From contig CAVQTE010000012.1 in the NCBI GenBank assembly GCA_963716235.1, positions 73,017 through 137,016 on the forward strand: 64,000 nt of DNA, in the 5' to 3' direction. Under the pieces are notes generated by a model. That model was not told where the DNA came from. It saw nothing but the letters and a program-made list of their open reading frames with translations, and did no database searches. Both the position numbers and the translations under genes were made by a program. Of this stretch, positions 52,134-60,183 are shown one piece after another. This stretch comes from Sva-07 sp963716235 (GTDB lineage: Bacteria > Actinomycetota > Acidimicrobiia > Acidimicrobiales > Ilumatobacteraceae). The first letter of the stretch is position 1; every line of letters starts with the position of its first letter.

Positions 52134-54135
52134 TCCAGACGACATCCGCTCGGGATTGAACAACGCAGCAGCGTCGATCGATGTCGAAGACCTGGAAGCG
52201 GCCCGCTCCGATGTGCACGCTGTTGTTCGTCGACGCCGACAGCGCACGGGTGTCGTGGCGGCACTTGGCGCCTTGGCGGCGGTGATGGCCTGCGCCGCCG
52301 TCGTGGTGGCGGTGACGGGATCCGACGAACCCGACACGCTGATGAGTGCCGATCCGACGATTGTGGAGGACACCACGGCGACGATCGTCGATCCTGTCGA
52401 CTCGACGATCGCCGACGTGCCGGCCGTCGGGGCTGGAACCGTCGAGTTGATCAACCGACCCGGTGTTCGTGGCGCGGCAGCTGGGGCCGACGGGTCGCCG
52501 GAGACTTCCGACTGGATCGTTCCATGGAGCGACGGGTTCCTCGTCGGCTCCACCATCTACCCGCCGCAGCCCCTGCCGGCGGAGCTGCCTGAGGAGGTCA
52601 CCGCACTGTTTCCCCAGGAGGTCATCGATCTCTTCGTGGGCGAGCTGCCGGCGACCATCGACGAGGCCACCCAGATGCTGTCGGAAGCCGGACTGCTCGA
52701 CGAGGTGACGACGGTACTCCAGGAGCATCCGGAGGCATCGGAGGCCATCTACAGCACACCCACACCGAACGAGGTCTTCGTCGAGGCACGTTTCACGACT
52801 GATGGCATCACGTGGGAACCCGTCGAGATGACCCTGCCTCCGGGTGCCACGTACACCTCGGGTGTGGCTGCTGTCGGAGACCGCCTCACGATCGTGTACA
52901 GCGAGCAGGACAACCTCGCCGTGTTTGCCGGGACCGACCGCTTCACGGTGGCGACCACCACGGACCTCATCACGTGGAACACGCAGGAGGTCGTCGTTCC
53001 GCCGCCGCCCGTCGAGCTTCCTGTCGGGATCCAACGCAATGTGAGCCCGCAGGGTCTCGCAGTCACCGAGTCCGGGTGGGCGGTCACCGCATTCGACTCA
53101 GTTCAACCGGATCCGGCCGAACTGTTGCGCGCCGCCGGACTGGAGTCGCCGGCACTCGATGCGGCGAGTGGCTTCGGAATGAGCTACGACGAGACCGGGC
53201 TCGAGGTTCAGGTCCAGGGCGACCCGACCGGTTCGATTCCGTCGGAGACCGTTCGCTACACGTGGGACGAACTCGGCGTGAAGCCCGCTGTCGTCTCGTA
53301 CCTGAACGGGACCGGCCCCAGCCCCAAGGTGTGGGCATCGACCTGGGACGGCGTGCCCGGCCCTGCGAACCTGCCATCGGTGTCGGGCCAGCTGGTCGCG
53401 ACCTCGGCAGGGTTTCTCCAGTGGACCGACCGGACCTGGTTCTCGCCGGATGGGATCACGTGGACGTCGAGGCCCCTCCCCGATCCCGATGGGCAGGTCA
53501 CCGCCGCGTTCCCCTACGACGGGGGTGTGATCGCGCTCTCGACTGGCGCGGACCTCGCCACCGACGTCTTCCGACTCGGTGAAACCGGCGGCGATCCCGA
53601 ACTCCTCGACGTGCCAGGTCTCCCGACGATCGGTCAGGCTGGGTTCTTTTCCGCGGCATCACCCGGGTCGGCAATCGTCGTCGATGCAGGAGTGTTCGAC
53701 GCTCAGCCGGCGCCGCTCAGCGTGGAGGTCGACGGCTATCGACTGACCTCGGAGAACGGCACGTTCGAACTCAGCGATGTCGCAACAGGAGCAGTCATCG
53801 TCAGCGAGAACTTCATGCGCAACACTCCCGCTGACGACTCGAGTTTCGACTTCGGGCTCGATGGGCTGACCGTGACCGATCCCGAGACCGGAGAGGTGCT
53901 CGTGGTCGTGGCGAACGATGTCCTCGAGCAGGCCGAGCAGGATCTGTTCGGCGACTCCGGTGGCGCAGAGTACGTGCCCGACCTCTGGCTCATCGGGTCG
54001 ATGGACGGTGAGCGGTTCATCGTCGCCGATCTCGACGATGGCGACGGCTTTGGCGGTCCGATCAGCGCCACCACGAATGGCAGCCGCGTGTTGGTGCAGA
54101 CCGGCGACCGCTGGAGCAGCTTCGACCTGTCCTGA
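52126..54135 (+). CDS. Membrane-anchored extracytoplasmic protein, sigma-factor partner
   Basis: A 669-residue protein. A short cytoplasmic part (about 45 residues with V-E-D-L-E-A-A-R-S-D-V and V-R-R-R-R-Q-R) precedes a single membrane helix (A-A-L-G-A-L-A-A-V-M-A-C-A-A-V-V-V-A-V). The remaining 600 residues should lie outside and are rich in Asp, Gly and short beta strands, with recurring W-T/S-x-x-D-G-x-T-W-type turns (for example F-T-T-D-G-I-T-W and F-S-P-D-G-I-T-W), suggesting a beta-propeller. Its position right after an ECF gene suggests an anti-sigma role for the cytoplasmic tip; inference. Confidence 0.72.
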   Translation: MADPDDIRSGLNNAAASIDVEDLEAARSDVHAVVRRRRQRTGVVAALGALAAVMACAAVVVAVTGSDEPDTLMSADPTIVEDTTATIVDPVDSTIADVPAVGAGTVELINRPGVRGAAAGADGSPETSDWIVPWSDGFLVGSTIYPPQPLPAELPEEVTALFPQEVIDLFVGELPATIDEATQMLSEAGLLDEVTTVLQEHPEASEAIYSTPTPNEVFVEARFTTDGITWEPVEMTLPPGATYTSGVAAVGDRLTIVYSEQDNLAVFAGTDRFTVATTTDLITWNTQEVVVPPPPVELPVGIQRNVSPQGLAVTESGWAVTAFDSVQPDPAELLRAAGLESPALDAASGFGMSYDETGLEVQVQGDPTGSIPSETVRYTWDELGVKPAVVSYLNGTGPSPKVWASTWDGVPGPANLPSVSGQLVATSAGFLQWTDRTWFSPDGITWTSRPLPDPDGQVTAAFPYDGGVIALSTGADLATDVFRLGETGGDPELLDVPGLPTIGQAGFFSAASPGSAIVVDAGVFDAQPAPLSVEVDGYRLTSENGTFELSDVATGAVIVSENFMRNTPADDSSFDFGLDGLTVTDPETGEVLVVVANDVLEQAEQDLFGDSGGAEYVPDLWLIGSMDGERFIVADLDDGDGFGGPISATTNGSRVLVQTGDRWSSFDLS

Positions 54136-54156
54136 AGTCCGACACACCCGCCCGTC

Positions 54157-54162
54157 TACCCT
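54157..54162 (+). promoter_or_regulatory. -10 box of leaderless Fur-family gene
   Basis: TACCCT ends 6 nt before the GTG at 54169, matching the other leaderless genes here. Confidence 0.5.
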
Positions 54163-54168
54163 GACTGC

Positions 54169-54603
54169 GTGACGACACCTCGACCGCAACACGCCACGAC
54201 GATGGCGTTCGACGAGGCGCTCGAGCGGGTGCGTGGGTCCGGCGGCCGCATCACGAGGGCCCGGCGTGTACTCCTGGAGGATCTCTACGATCTCGGAGGC
54301 CGGATCACCGCCGAGGAACTGGCCGAGCGACACGACGACATCGACCTCGCCACCGTGTACCGCTCGCTCGCGCACTTCGAGGACGTGGGTGTGATCGAAC
54401 ACGTGCACCTCGGTCACGGTCCGGCGGCGTATCGCTGGTCCGGTGCTCGCACGATTCCCGCCGTGTGTGACGGCTGTGGCGCCGTCGTCGACATCCCGGC
54501 CGAGGAACTCGACGCCGTTGCGGCTCGCCTCGAGCAGGAGTACGGCCTGCGTCTCTCGCTCGGCCACTTCGCGCTCGCCGTTCGCTGCCCCGCCTGCCCG
54601 TAA
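54169..54603 (+). CDS. Fur-family transcriptional regulator
   Basis: A 144-residue regulator. The N-terminal winged helix has R-I-T-R-A-R-R-V-L-L-E-D-L and D-L-A-T-V-Y-R-S-L-A-H-F-E (recognition helix). The C-terminal dimerisation domain has V-C-D-G-C-G and C-P-A-C, the pair of CxxC motifs that hold structural Zn, plus E-H-V-H-L-G-H-G as part of the sensing site. Whether it responds to Zn, Fe, Mn or peroxide cannot be told. The molybdenum hydroxylase gene starts 57 nt downstream, so it may regulate it. Confidence 0.87.
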   Translation: MTTPRPQHATTMAFDEALERVRGSGGRITRARRVLLEDLYDLGGRITAEELAERHDDIDLATVYRSLAHFEDVGVIEHVHLGHGPAAYRWSGARTIPAVCDGCGAVVDIPAEELDAVAARLEQEYGLRLSLGHFALAVRCPACP

Positions 54604-54643
54604 CAGGTCGTTCACGGTGCCGCCTTTCATCTGGTCGGGTGCT

Positions 54644-54658
54644 TTGACAAACTGTCAA
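54644..54658 (+). promoter_or_regulatory. Inverted repeat just upstream of the molybdenum hydroxylase start
   Basis: TTGACA-AAC-TGTCAA is a perfect 6-3-6 inverted repeat ending 2 nt before the GTG at 54661, where a -10 box or transcription start would lie. A bound repressor here would block transcription. The cognate regulator is unknown. Confidence 0.5.
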
Positions 54659-54660
54659 GC

Positions 54661-57291
54661 GTGACCGAGCTTGCCGACGCGCCCGCCGACCTCGACGAGA
54701 GCGACGCCGCGACGGTCTCGTTCGTGGTGAACGGCACGCCCGTGACCGTCCGGCGCTCGCATCCCCACCTGCTGGCTGCACTGCGTGAAGAACTCGACAT
54801 CACGTCGCCCAAGGACGGATGCTCGCCGTCGGGGCAGTGCGGATGCTGCACCGTGTTCGTCGACGGCAAGGCCATCGTCGCTTGCCAGTGCGACATGGAC
54901 AAGGTCGAAGGCTCGTCGGTCGTCACGCTCGAAGGCGTCGACGAGATCGAACGCCGGACGTTCGCTGATGCGTTCGCCGCCTGCGGGGGGCTCCAGTGCG
55001 GGTTCTGCATTCCGGGCATCGTGATGCGGGCCAAGTCGCAGATCGACAAGAAGGGCTCGTCGCTCACACGCGAATCCATGGCACCGCATCTCGGTGCCCA
55101 CCTCTGCCGTTGCACCGGCTATGTGAAGGTGCTCGACGCGATCGAAGCGGTGGCACAGGGCACGGCGTGCATGCCGGCGCTTTCCGCCACCGTCGGCGCC
55201 GCGGGAGCGAAGTACGAGGCGGCCCCGCTCACCCTCGGCGATCGTGGCTACATCGACGACATCCGCCTGCCTGGGATGCTGCACGCTGCACTCCACCTGA
55301 CGGATCATGCGCGTGCCGACATCGAGGCGATCGACACGTCGGTGGCACTCGCCGCGCCAGGAGTCGTGGCCGTGTTCACCGCCGACGATCTGCCGGGCGA
55401 ACTGCGGGTCGGGATCATCTACAAGGACTGGCCGGTGATGATCCCCGTGGGTGGTCGAACGTCGTACGCCGGTGACGTCATTGCCGTCGTCGTGGCCGAC
55501 ACGCGCGACCATGCACGGGCGGCTGCCGCGTTGGTCGAGGTGACCTACGACGTGCACCGGCCGAACACCGATGCGCGTGCCGCACTGCACGACACAGCGC
55601 CGCTGTCGGTGTGGGGCACCGACTCGAACGTACTGTCGACGAGTGCCTACACGCGTGGCACCGACTTCGACGAGGCATTCGCTGCGAGTGCATTCACGGT
55701 GCACGAGACATTCCTCACGCAGCGCATCGAGCACGCGTTCCTCGAACCGGAGTCGACCGTCGCCGTCCCGACCGGCGATGACGGAGCCCGCACGCTGCAC
55801 GTGTACTCCGGTGGTCAGGGGGTGTGGGACGACCGTAACGACATCGCCGCAGTGCTCGACGTCGATGCGTCGCGTGTGACCGTGGAACTCGTGTCGAACG
55901 GTGGGGCGTTCGGTGGCAAGGAGGACATGAGCAACCAGGCGCAGACAGCGCTCGCCGCATGGAAGCTCGGTCGGCCGGTGAAGTGCACGCTGTCGCGTGA
56001 GGAGAGCTTCCGGATGCACGCCAAGCGGCATCCGATCGAGCTCGAGTACTGGGCGGGCTGCGACGCCGACGGCCGGGTGACGGCGTTGAAGGTGCGTGGC
56101 ATCGGCGACTCCGGCGCGTATGCGAGCGTCGGCATGAAGGTGCTGGAGCGGGCGGCCGGGCATGCCTGCGGGCCGTATCGCTGGCCATCGCTCGATATCG
56201 AGACGATCGCCGTGCGCACCAACAATCTCGTGTGCGGTGCATTTCGCGGGTTCGGTGCCAACCAGGCGCAGTTCGCGATGGAGGGCATCCTCGACCGGCT
56301 GGCCGAGAAGGTCGGGATCTCCGGCTGGGAGATCCGCAAGCGCAACGTGATCAGACCCGGCGACGAGTGGGGCCCCGGCCAGATCATGGACGACGGCGCC
56401 GGTGGAGCCGAGGCGTGTCTCGACCAGATCAAGGCGTCGTACGACGCAGCGATCGCATCGGGCAAGGCAGTGGGCCTGGGGCTCGGGTTGAAGAACTCGG
56501 GGCTCGGCAACGGGTTCCGTGAAGTGTCCAAGGCGGTGGTTCACTTCCTGGCGCCCGTGGGTGAAGCGCCCGGACGGATCGAGGTGCGCCACGGTTGGAC
56601 CGAGATGGGCCAGGGCGTGCACACCGTGGCCTTGCAGGTCGCTGCGCAGGAACTCGGTGTCGATCCTGAGCGCATCGACGTGATCGTCGACACGACCCGC
56701 GAACTCGGCTTCGGTCAGACCACCGGGTCACGCGGCACCCTGATGGTGGCCGGCTCGGTGAGCGACGCATCGGCCGCCGCGCTGGCGGGCGGGTGCGAGA
56801 TCGGGGTGGACTACGAAGGCGAGTACGTCGTCGACTGGACCCAGAAGCTCGGCGACCCGAAGGTCGAGAACCCGACGATCCACGCCGTGTTCAGCTTCGC
56901 CGCGCAGATGGTCATCGCCGACCCCGAGACGGGCGCCATCGAGAAGGTGGTCGCCGTCCACGACGTCGGCAAGGCGGTCAATCCGATGCTCGTGGAGGGC
57001 CAGGTCGAGGGGAGCGTGCACATGGGGCTCGGCTACGCACTGACCGAGGACTTCCCGACCGATCCCGAGACAGGCTTCCCGACGAACATGACGCTGCGGT
57101 CGCTCGGCATCCTGCGCGCCAAGGACGTTCCGGAGATCGAGGTGCAACTCGTCGAGGTGCCCCAGCCCCGATCGCCGTTCGGCATCAAGGGAGTCGGCGA
57201 GATCGGACTCGTGCCCACGGCACCCGCAGTCGCCGCCGCCCTTCACGCCGTCGATGGTGAGTGGCGAACCACCCTCCCCATGCGCCGCTGA
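54661..57291 (+). CDS. Fused 2Fe-2S / molybdopterin hydroxylase (aldehyde oxidase-xanthine dehydrogenase family)
   Basis: An 876-residue protein. The first 160 residues carry two 2Fe-2S sites: C-S-P-S-G-Q-C-G-C-C and, later, C-G-F-C with C-R-C-T-G-Y. The remainder is the molybdenum cofactor part: G-G-A-F-G-G-K-E-D, F-R-G-F-G-A-N-Q, T-T-G-S-R-G-T and the closing G-V-G-E-I-G-L-V-P, which holds the catalytic Glu. There is no FAD domain between them, an arrangement like the Desulfovibrio aldehyde oxidoreductase or some selenate/purine hydroxylases. Electrons must therefore leave to another carrier. Substrate unknown. Confidence 0.88.
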   Translation: MTELADAPADLDESDAATVSFVVNGTPVTVRRSHPHLLAALREELDITSPKDGCSPSGQCGCCTVFVDGKAIVACQCDMDKVEGSSVVTLEGVDEIERRTFADAFAACGGLQCGFCIPGIVMRAKSQIDKKGSSLTRESMAPHLGAHLCRCTGYVKVLDAIEAVAQGTACMPALSATVGAAGAKYEAAPLTLGDRGYIDDIRLPGMLHAALHLTDHARADIEAIDTSVALAAPGVVAVFTADDLPGELRVGIIYKDWPVMIPVGGRTSYAGDVIAVVVADTRDHARAAAALVEVTYDVHRPNTDARAALHDTAPLSVWGTDSNVLSTSAYTRGTDFDEAFAASAFTVHETFLTQRIEHAFLEPESTVAVPTGDDGARTLHVYSGGQGVWDDRNDIAAVLDVDASRVTVELVSNGGAFGGKEDMSNQAQTALAAWKLGRPVKCTLSREESFRMHAKRHPIELEYWAGCDADGRVTALKVRGIGDSGAYASVGMKVLERAAGHACGPYRWPSLDIETIAVRTNNLVCGAFRGFGANQAQFAMEGILDRLAEKVGISGWEIRKRNVIRPGDEWGPGQIMDDGAGGAEACLDQIKASYDAAIASGKAVGLGLGLKNSGLGNGFREVSKAVVHFLAPVGEAPGRIEVRHGWTEMGQGVHTVALQVAAQELGVDPERIDVIVDTTRELGFGQTTGSRGTLMVAGSVSDASAAALAGGCEIGVDYEGEYVVDWTQKLGDPKVENPTIHAVFSFAAQMVIADPETGAIEKVVAVHDVGKAVNPMLVEGQVEGSVHMGLGYALTEDFPTDPETGFPTNMTLRSLGILRAKDVPEIEVQLVEVPQPRSPFGIKGVGEIGLVPTAPAVAAALHAVDGEWRTTLPMRR

Positions 57292-57320
57292 TCCTCCCCC
57301 CCACCACCACCACCACTTAC

Positions 57321-57376
57321 CCCGTTTGCATGACGCCTTCGTTGGGACGGCCCAACAGAACTGCAACGCAAACGGG
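57321..57376 (+). repeat. Palindromic repeat, family B, copy 1
   Basis: Ends CCCGTTTGC and GCAAACGGG are complementary, and the centre has CGTTGGG against CCCAACAG. It lies between the converging hydroxylase and SoxR-type genes, so it may serve as terminator. Related copies are at 57905, 58699 and 61612. Confidence 0.75.
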
Positions 57377-57408
57377 TCAGCCGGCGGTTGGGTCAGCCAG
57401 CGGGTGGG

Positions 57409-57870
57409 TCAGGCGGGGGGTGGGTCGCCGAGGAGGTAGCGGGGGCCGGCGCCGCGGTCGGCGGCCACGTCGCCCGGGTTGTAGAGGGCGCACGTGTCGA
57501 GGCTGAGGCAACCGCAGCCGATGCAGCCGTCGAGCTTGTCCTTCATCGCTTCGAGGAGGGCGATGCGTTCATCGAGGATCGGTTGCCACGAGGCGGCGAG
57601 CTTGGCCCAGTCCTTGCGGTTCGGCGTCCGTCGGTCGGGGAGCGAGTCCAGTGCGGTCTTGATCTCGTCGAGGCTGAGCCCAACGCGTTGCGCGACCTTG
57701 ATGAACCCGACTCGCCGCAACACGTCGGCGTGATACCGGCGATGGCCGGCGTCGGTGCGATCGCTGACGATCAGCCCGTTCGTCTCGTAGAAGCGCAGCG
57801 CCGACGTCGCCACACCAGCTCGCGACGCGACTTCGCCGACCGTGAAGGTTCTCGTCTTCACTTCAACCAT
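57409..57870 (-). CDS. soxR: SoxR-type redox-sensing MerR-family regulator
   Basis: A 153-residue MerR-family protein: T-V-G-E-V-A-S-R-A-G-V-A-T-S-A-L-R-F-Y-E is the winged helix-turn-helix, followed by a coiled dimerisation helix and the 2Fe-2S motif C-I-G-C-G-C-L-S-L-D-T-C (CX2CXCX5C) near residue 120, which defines SoxR. Oxidised SoxR activates genes for redox-cycling compounds; in actinobacteria these are often oxidoreductases and exporters. Start: CAGACT lies 6 nt before the ATG at 57870 on the minus strand. Confidence 0.9.
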   Translation of the reverse strand: MVEVKTRTFTVGEVASRAGVATSALRFYETNGLIVSDRTDAGHRRYHADVLRRVGFIKVAQRVGLSLDEIKTALDSLPDRRTPNRKDWAKLAASWQPILDERIALLEAMKDKLDGCIGCGCLSLDTCALYNPGDVAADRGAGPRYLLGDPPPA

Positions 57871-57904
57871 CGATGAAGTCTGGCGGTGTGCTCGCTCATC
57901 CTTC

Positions 57905-57959
57905 CGGTTTGCGTGACATTTCCGTTGGGGCGTGCCAACCGAAGTGCAACCCAAACGGT
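57905..57959 (+). repeat. Palindromic repeat, family B, copy 2
   Basis: Begins CGGTTTGCGTGACATTTCCG and ends CAACCCAAACGGTT. The two halves pair with several mismatches. It lies just behind the PadR-type gene's stop codon, on the soxR side. Confidence 0.7.
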
Positions 57960-58609
57960 TACTCCTCGTCCTCGTCGACGGTGTCGGCGCCGGCGTCATG
58001 GGTGGGATTGTGGGGTGTGGCGAGGATGACGTAGAGGTGTCGCTTGGTCTCCTCGAGGGCCTTCGTGGCGGCGTCGCGTTGTTCGGACGTGCCGAACTTC
58101 GCAATCTGACGAACCTGACCAGCGAGCTCCGACATCAGGCGTCGCAGATCGCCTCGGCCGCCGGTTCCCGACTGGTTCCAGGGGGCAGGTTCGTCGTCGC
58201 TCTGCGCCTCTTGGATCTCGGCAAGCAACTGCCGACCGCGCTCGGTCAGGGTGAACTGACGCTTGCCGTCGACCTCGGTCGAGGTGATTGCGCCGCCTTG
58301 CTCCAGGCGGTCGAGGGTCGGGTAGATCGAGCCGGGGCTCGGCCGCCAACGACCATCGCTGCGGGCTTCGAGTTCGGTGATGATCTCATAGCCGTGCATC
58401 GGACGCTCATCGAGCAACGTGAAGATCGCCAACGGCACGGCGCCTCGCCGTGCCCGGTGACGTCCGCCGCCTCGACCGCCTCGGTCATGCTCGGCGTGGT
58501 GGATGTGGTCGTGAAAGTGCATCTGCGCTCCTCGTCGACGGCGCCCTCGGCGCTCGTCGGTGTAGTGGGAAGACGGTGAAGTCTGTGTGGTGTCTGATGG
58601 CTCTGCCAT
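57959..58609 (-). CDS. PadR-family transcriptional regulator
   Basis: A 216-residue protein. After a His/Arg-rich N-terminal extension (H-F-H-D-H-I-H-H-A-E-H and G-R-H-R-A-R-R-G, about residues 25-60) comes the PadR winged helix: L-A-I-F-T-L-L-D-E-R-P-M-H-G-Y-E-I-I-T-E-L-E, W-R-P-S-P-G-S-I-Y-P-T-L-D-R-L and the wing T-S-T-E-V-D-G-K-R-Q-F-T-L-T. A coiled C-terminal helix region and acidic tail follow. The His-rich stretch could bind metal. Start: gggag lies about 7 nt before the ATG. The promoter carries a perfect inverted repeat, so it most likely represses itself. Confidence 0.9.
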   Translation of the reverse strand: MAEPSDTTQTSPSSHYTDERRGRRRRGAQMHFHDHIHHAEHDRGGRGGGRHRARRGAVPLAIFTLLDERPMHGYEIITELEARSDGRWRPSPGSIYPTLDRLEQGGAITSTEVDGKRQFTLTERGRQLLAEIQEAQSDDEPAPWNQSGTGGRGDLRRLMSELAGQVRQIAKFGTSEQRDAATKALEETKRHLYVILATPHNPTHDAGADTVDEDEE

Positions 58610-58634
58610 GTGTCTACTCCCGAGTATCTGTATT

Positions 58635-58673
58635 GGTAACGATGTATCGCTAGTGTAGCGATACATCGTTACC
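58635..58673. promoter_or_regulatory. PadR operator: perfect 17-bp inverted repeat
   Basis: Left arm ggtaacgatgtatcgct, spacer agtgt, right arm agcgatacatcgttacc, all 17 pairs matching. It contains ATGT and ACAT spaced as in known PadR operators. It covers the -10 box and the spacer of the minus-strand promoter of the padR gene. Confidence 0.85.
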
Positions 58674-58680
58674 AGATCAA
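58652..58680 (-). promoter_or_regulatory. padR promoter
   Basis: On the minus strand TTGATC (58680-58675) and TACACT (58657-58652) are separated by exactly 17 bp. The inverted repeat overlaps this spacer and the -10 box, so a bound regulator would exclude RNA polymerase. Confidence 0.7.
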
Positions 58681-58698
58681 CCCCGACGGTGAGAATCC

Positions 58699-58753
58699 CC
58701 GTTTGCGTGACAGTTCCGTCGGGACGGGCCAACAGAACCGTCACGCAAACCGG
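58699..58753 (+). repeat. Palindromic repeat, family B, copy 3
   Basis: Begins CCGTTTGCGTGACAGTTCCG and ends CCGTCACGCAAACCGG, the best-paired copy of the family. It lies between the divergent padR and acyl-CoA dehydrogenase genes, so it is not simply a terminator. Confidence 0.8.
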
Positions 58754-58824
58754 TACGCCGGGTGGGTGAGGGGGCGATCGCTCGATGATGGGTTACCGGG
58801 TCCCGATCGGCGATGCTGAGAGCG

Positions 58825-60150
58825 ATGAGTGACACAACGATCGAACGAGAGAACGACACGGCCGGCGACGTCGTCGCCGAGGTCCGAGCCTGGCTCGAGG
58901 AGAACTGGGACCCCGAACTCACTGTCGCAGAATGGTGGGAACGTCTCGGTCTCGCCGGGTGGTCAGCGCCCACCCTGCCGACCAATGCCTACGGTCGCGG
59001 TCTCTCGCGTGGCGACGCCGTCCTGGTGCAGAACGCAATCGCCGATTTCGGTGCGCTCGGTGCGCCCGGCGGACTCGGCCTTCTGCTCGCCGCGCCGACC
59101 ATCGCCACGCACGGCAACCCCGAGCAGATCGAGAAGTACGTGCGCGACATCGTCACGGGGCAGAAGGCGTGGTGCCAGCTGTTCAGTGAGCCCGGCGCCG
59201 GATCCGACCTCGCCGGCCTGCAGGCCAAGGCGATGCTCGACGGCGAGGAGTACATCGTCAACGGACAGAAGGTCTGGACGTCGGGCGGACACATCGCTGA
59301 TCTCGGCATGCTCATCGCCCGGACCAACTCCGACGTGCCCAAGCACCAGGGCATCACCTACTTCGCGATCGACATGCACCAACCGGGCGTCGACGTTCGC
59401 CCGCTGCGCGAACTCACCGGACGCGCACTGTTCAACGAGGTCTTCATGTCGGACGCGCGAGTGCCCGCCGACGCCATGATCGGCGGACTCAACAATGGGT
59501 GGGCGGTCGCCAACACCACCTTGGCGCACGAGCGCGCCGGCCTCGGAGCCGGTGGCGGCAGCAGCTCGGCGAGCGCTGCGATCCCGGGAACCGTCGGAGG
59601 CCAGCTGGGCACTCGCGCCGGTGACTACGTCCGCGATCCGGGCAAGCCCGCTGCCGGCGGTGGCGCTGCGTTCCGCGACACGTCGAAGCTGATGATCAGC
59701 CTGGCCCAGGGCGCCGGCAAGGCGAACGACCCGACGATCCGTCAGGATCTCGTGCGGCTGTACACGTTCAGCCAACTCGGCCGGATGAACAACCTGCGCG
59801 TCAAGGCGGCCAAGGCCAAGGGTGTGGAGATCGCGGGCATGGGCAACATCGCCAAGCTGTCGATGAGCGACATGGTGCGGCTGCAGCGTGACCTCGGCCT
59901 GCGCATCGTCGGCCCGCAAGGCATGCTCCACGCCTACGACGCCGACAGCCGCAAGGTGCTCGACGCTGCAACGGGCAATCCGTTCCTCGGTTTCGTCACC
60001 GAGATGGCGCTCTTCGCGCAAGCCCCGCCGATCTACGGTGGCACCGATCAGGTGCAGAAGAACATCATCGGCGAGCGCGTCCTCGGCCTTCCCAAGGAGC
60101 CGAACCAGGACAAGGTCGTGCCGTTCTCCGAACTCCCCAAGAACGCGTGA
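58825..60150 (+). CDS. Acyl-CoA dehydrogenase
   Basis: A 441-residue enzyme with W-C-Q-L-F-S-E-P-G-A-G-S-D-L-A-G-L (FAD signature), Y-I-V-N-G-Q-K-V-W-T-S-G and G-L-R-I-V-G-P-Q-G-M-L and a C-terminal Y-G-G-T-D-Q-V-Q-K-N-I-I-G-E-R-V-L-G-L-P-K-E-P. A Gly/Ser-rich insert follows A-N-T-T-L-A-H-E-R (about residues 238-290), as in other actinobacterial FadE-type proteins. Substrate class unknown. The ATG at 58825 is chosen over 58813 (M-L-R-A-M). It diverges from padR and converges with the MFS gene. Confidence 0.9.
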   Translation: MSDTTIERENDTAGDVVAEVRAWLEENWDPELTVAEWWERLGLAGWSAPTLPTNAYGRGLSRGDAVLVQNAIADFGALGAPGGLGLLLAAPTIATHGNPEQIEKYVRDIVTGQKAWCQLFSEPGAGSDLAGLQAKAMLDGEEYIVNGQKVWTSGGHIADLGMLIARTNSDVPKHQGITYFAIDMHQPGVDVRPLRELTGRALFNEVFMSDARVPADAMIGGLNNGWAVANTTLAHERAGLGAGGGSSSASAAIPGTVGGQLGTRAGDYVRDPGKPAAGGGAAFRDTSKLMISLAQGAGKANDPTIRQDLVRLYTFSQLGRMNNLRVKAAKAKGVEIAGMGNIAKLSMSDMVRLQRDLGLRIVGPQGMLHAYDADSRKVLDAATGNPFLGFVTEMALFAQAPPIYGGTDQVQKNIIGERVLGLPKEPNQDKVVPFSELPKNA

Positions 60151-60183
60151 AATGAGACGCGGGGTCTGACCTCGCATCTCATT
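60151..60183. terminator. Hairpin between convergent acyl-CoA dehydrogenase and MFS genes
   Basis: AATGAGACGCGGGG and CCTCGCATCTCATT pair over 14 bp with one mismatch and one G-U, around a 5-nt loop. It starts right after the dehydrogenase stop and includes the MFS stop codon, so it can serve both directions. Confidence 0.65.
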
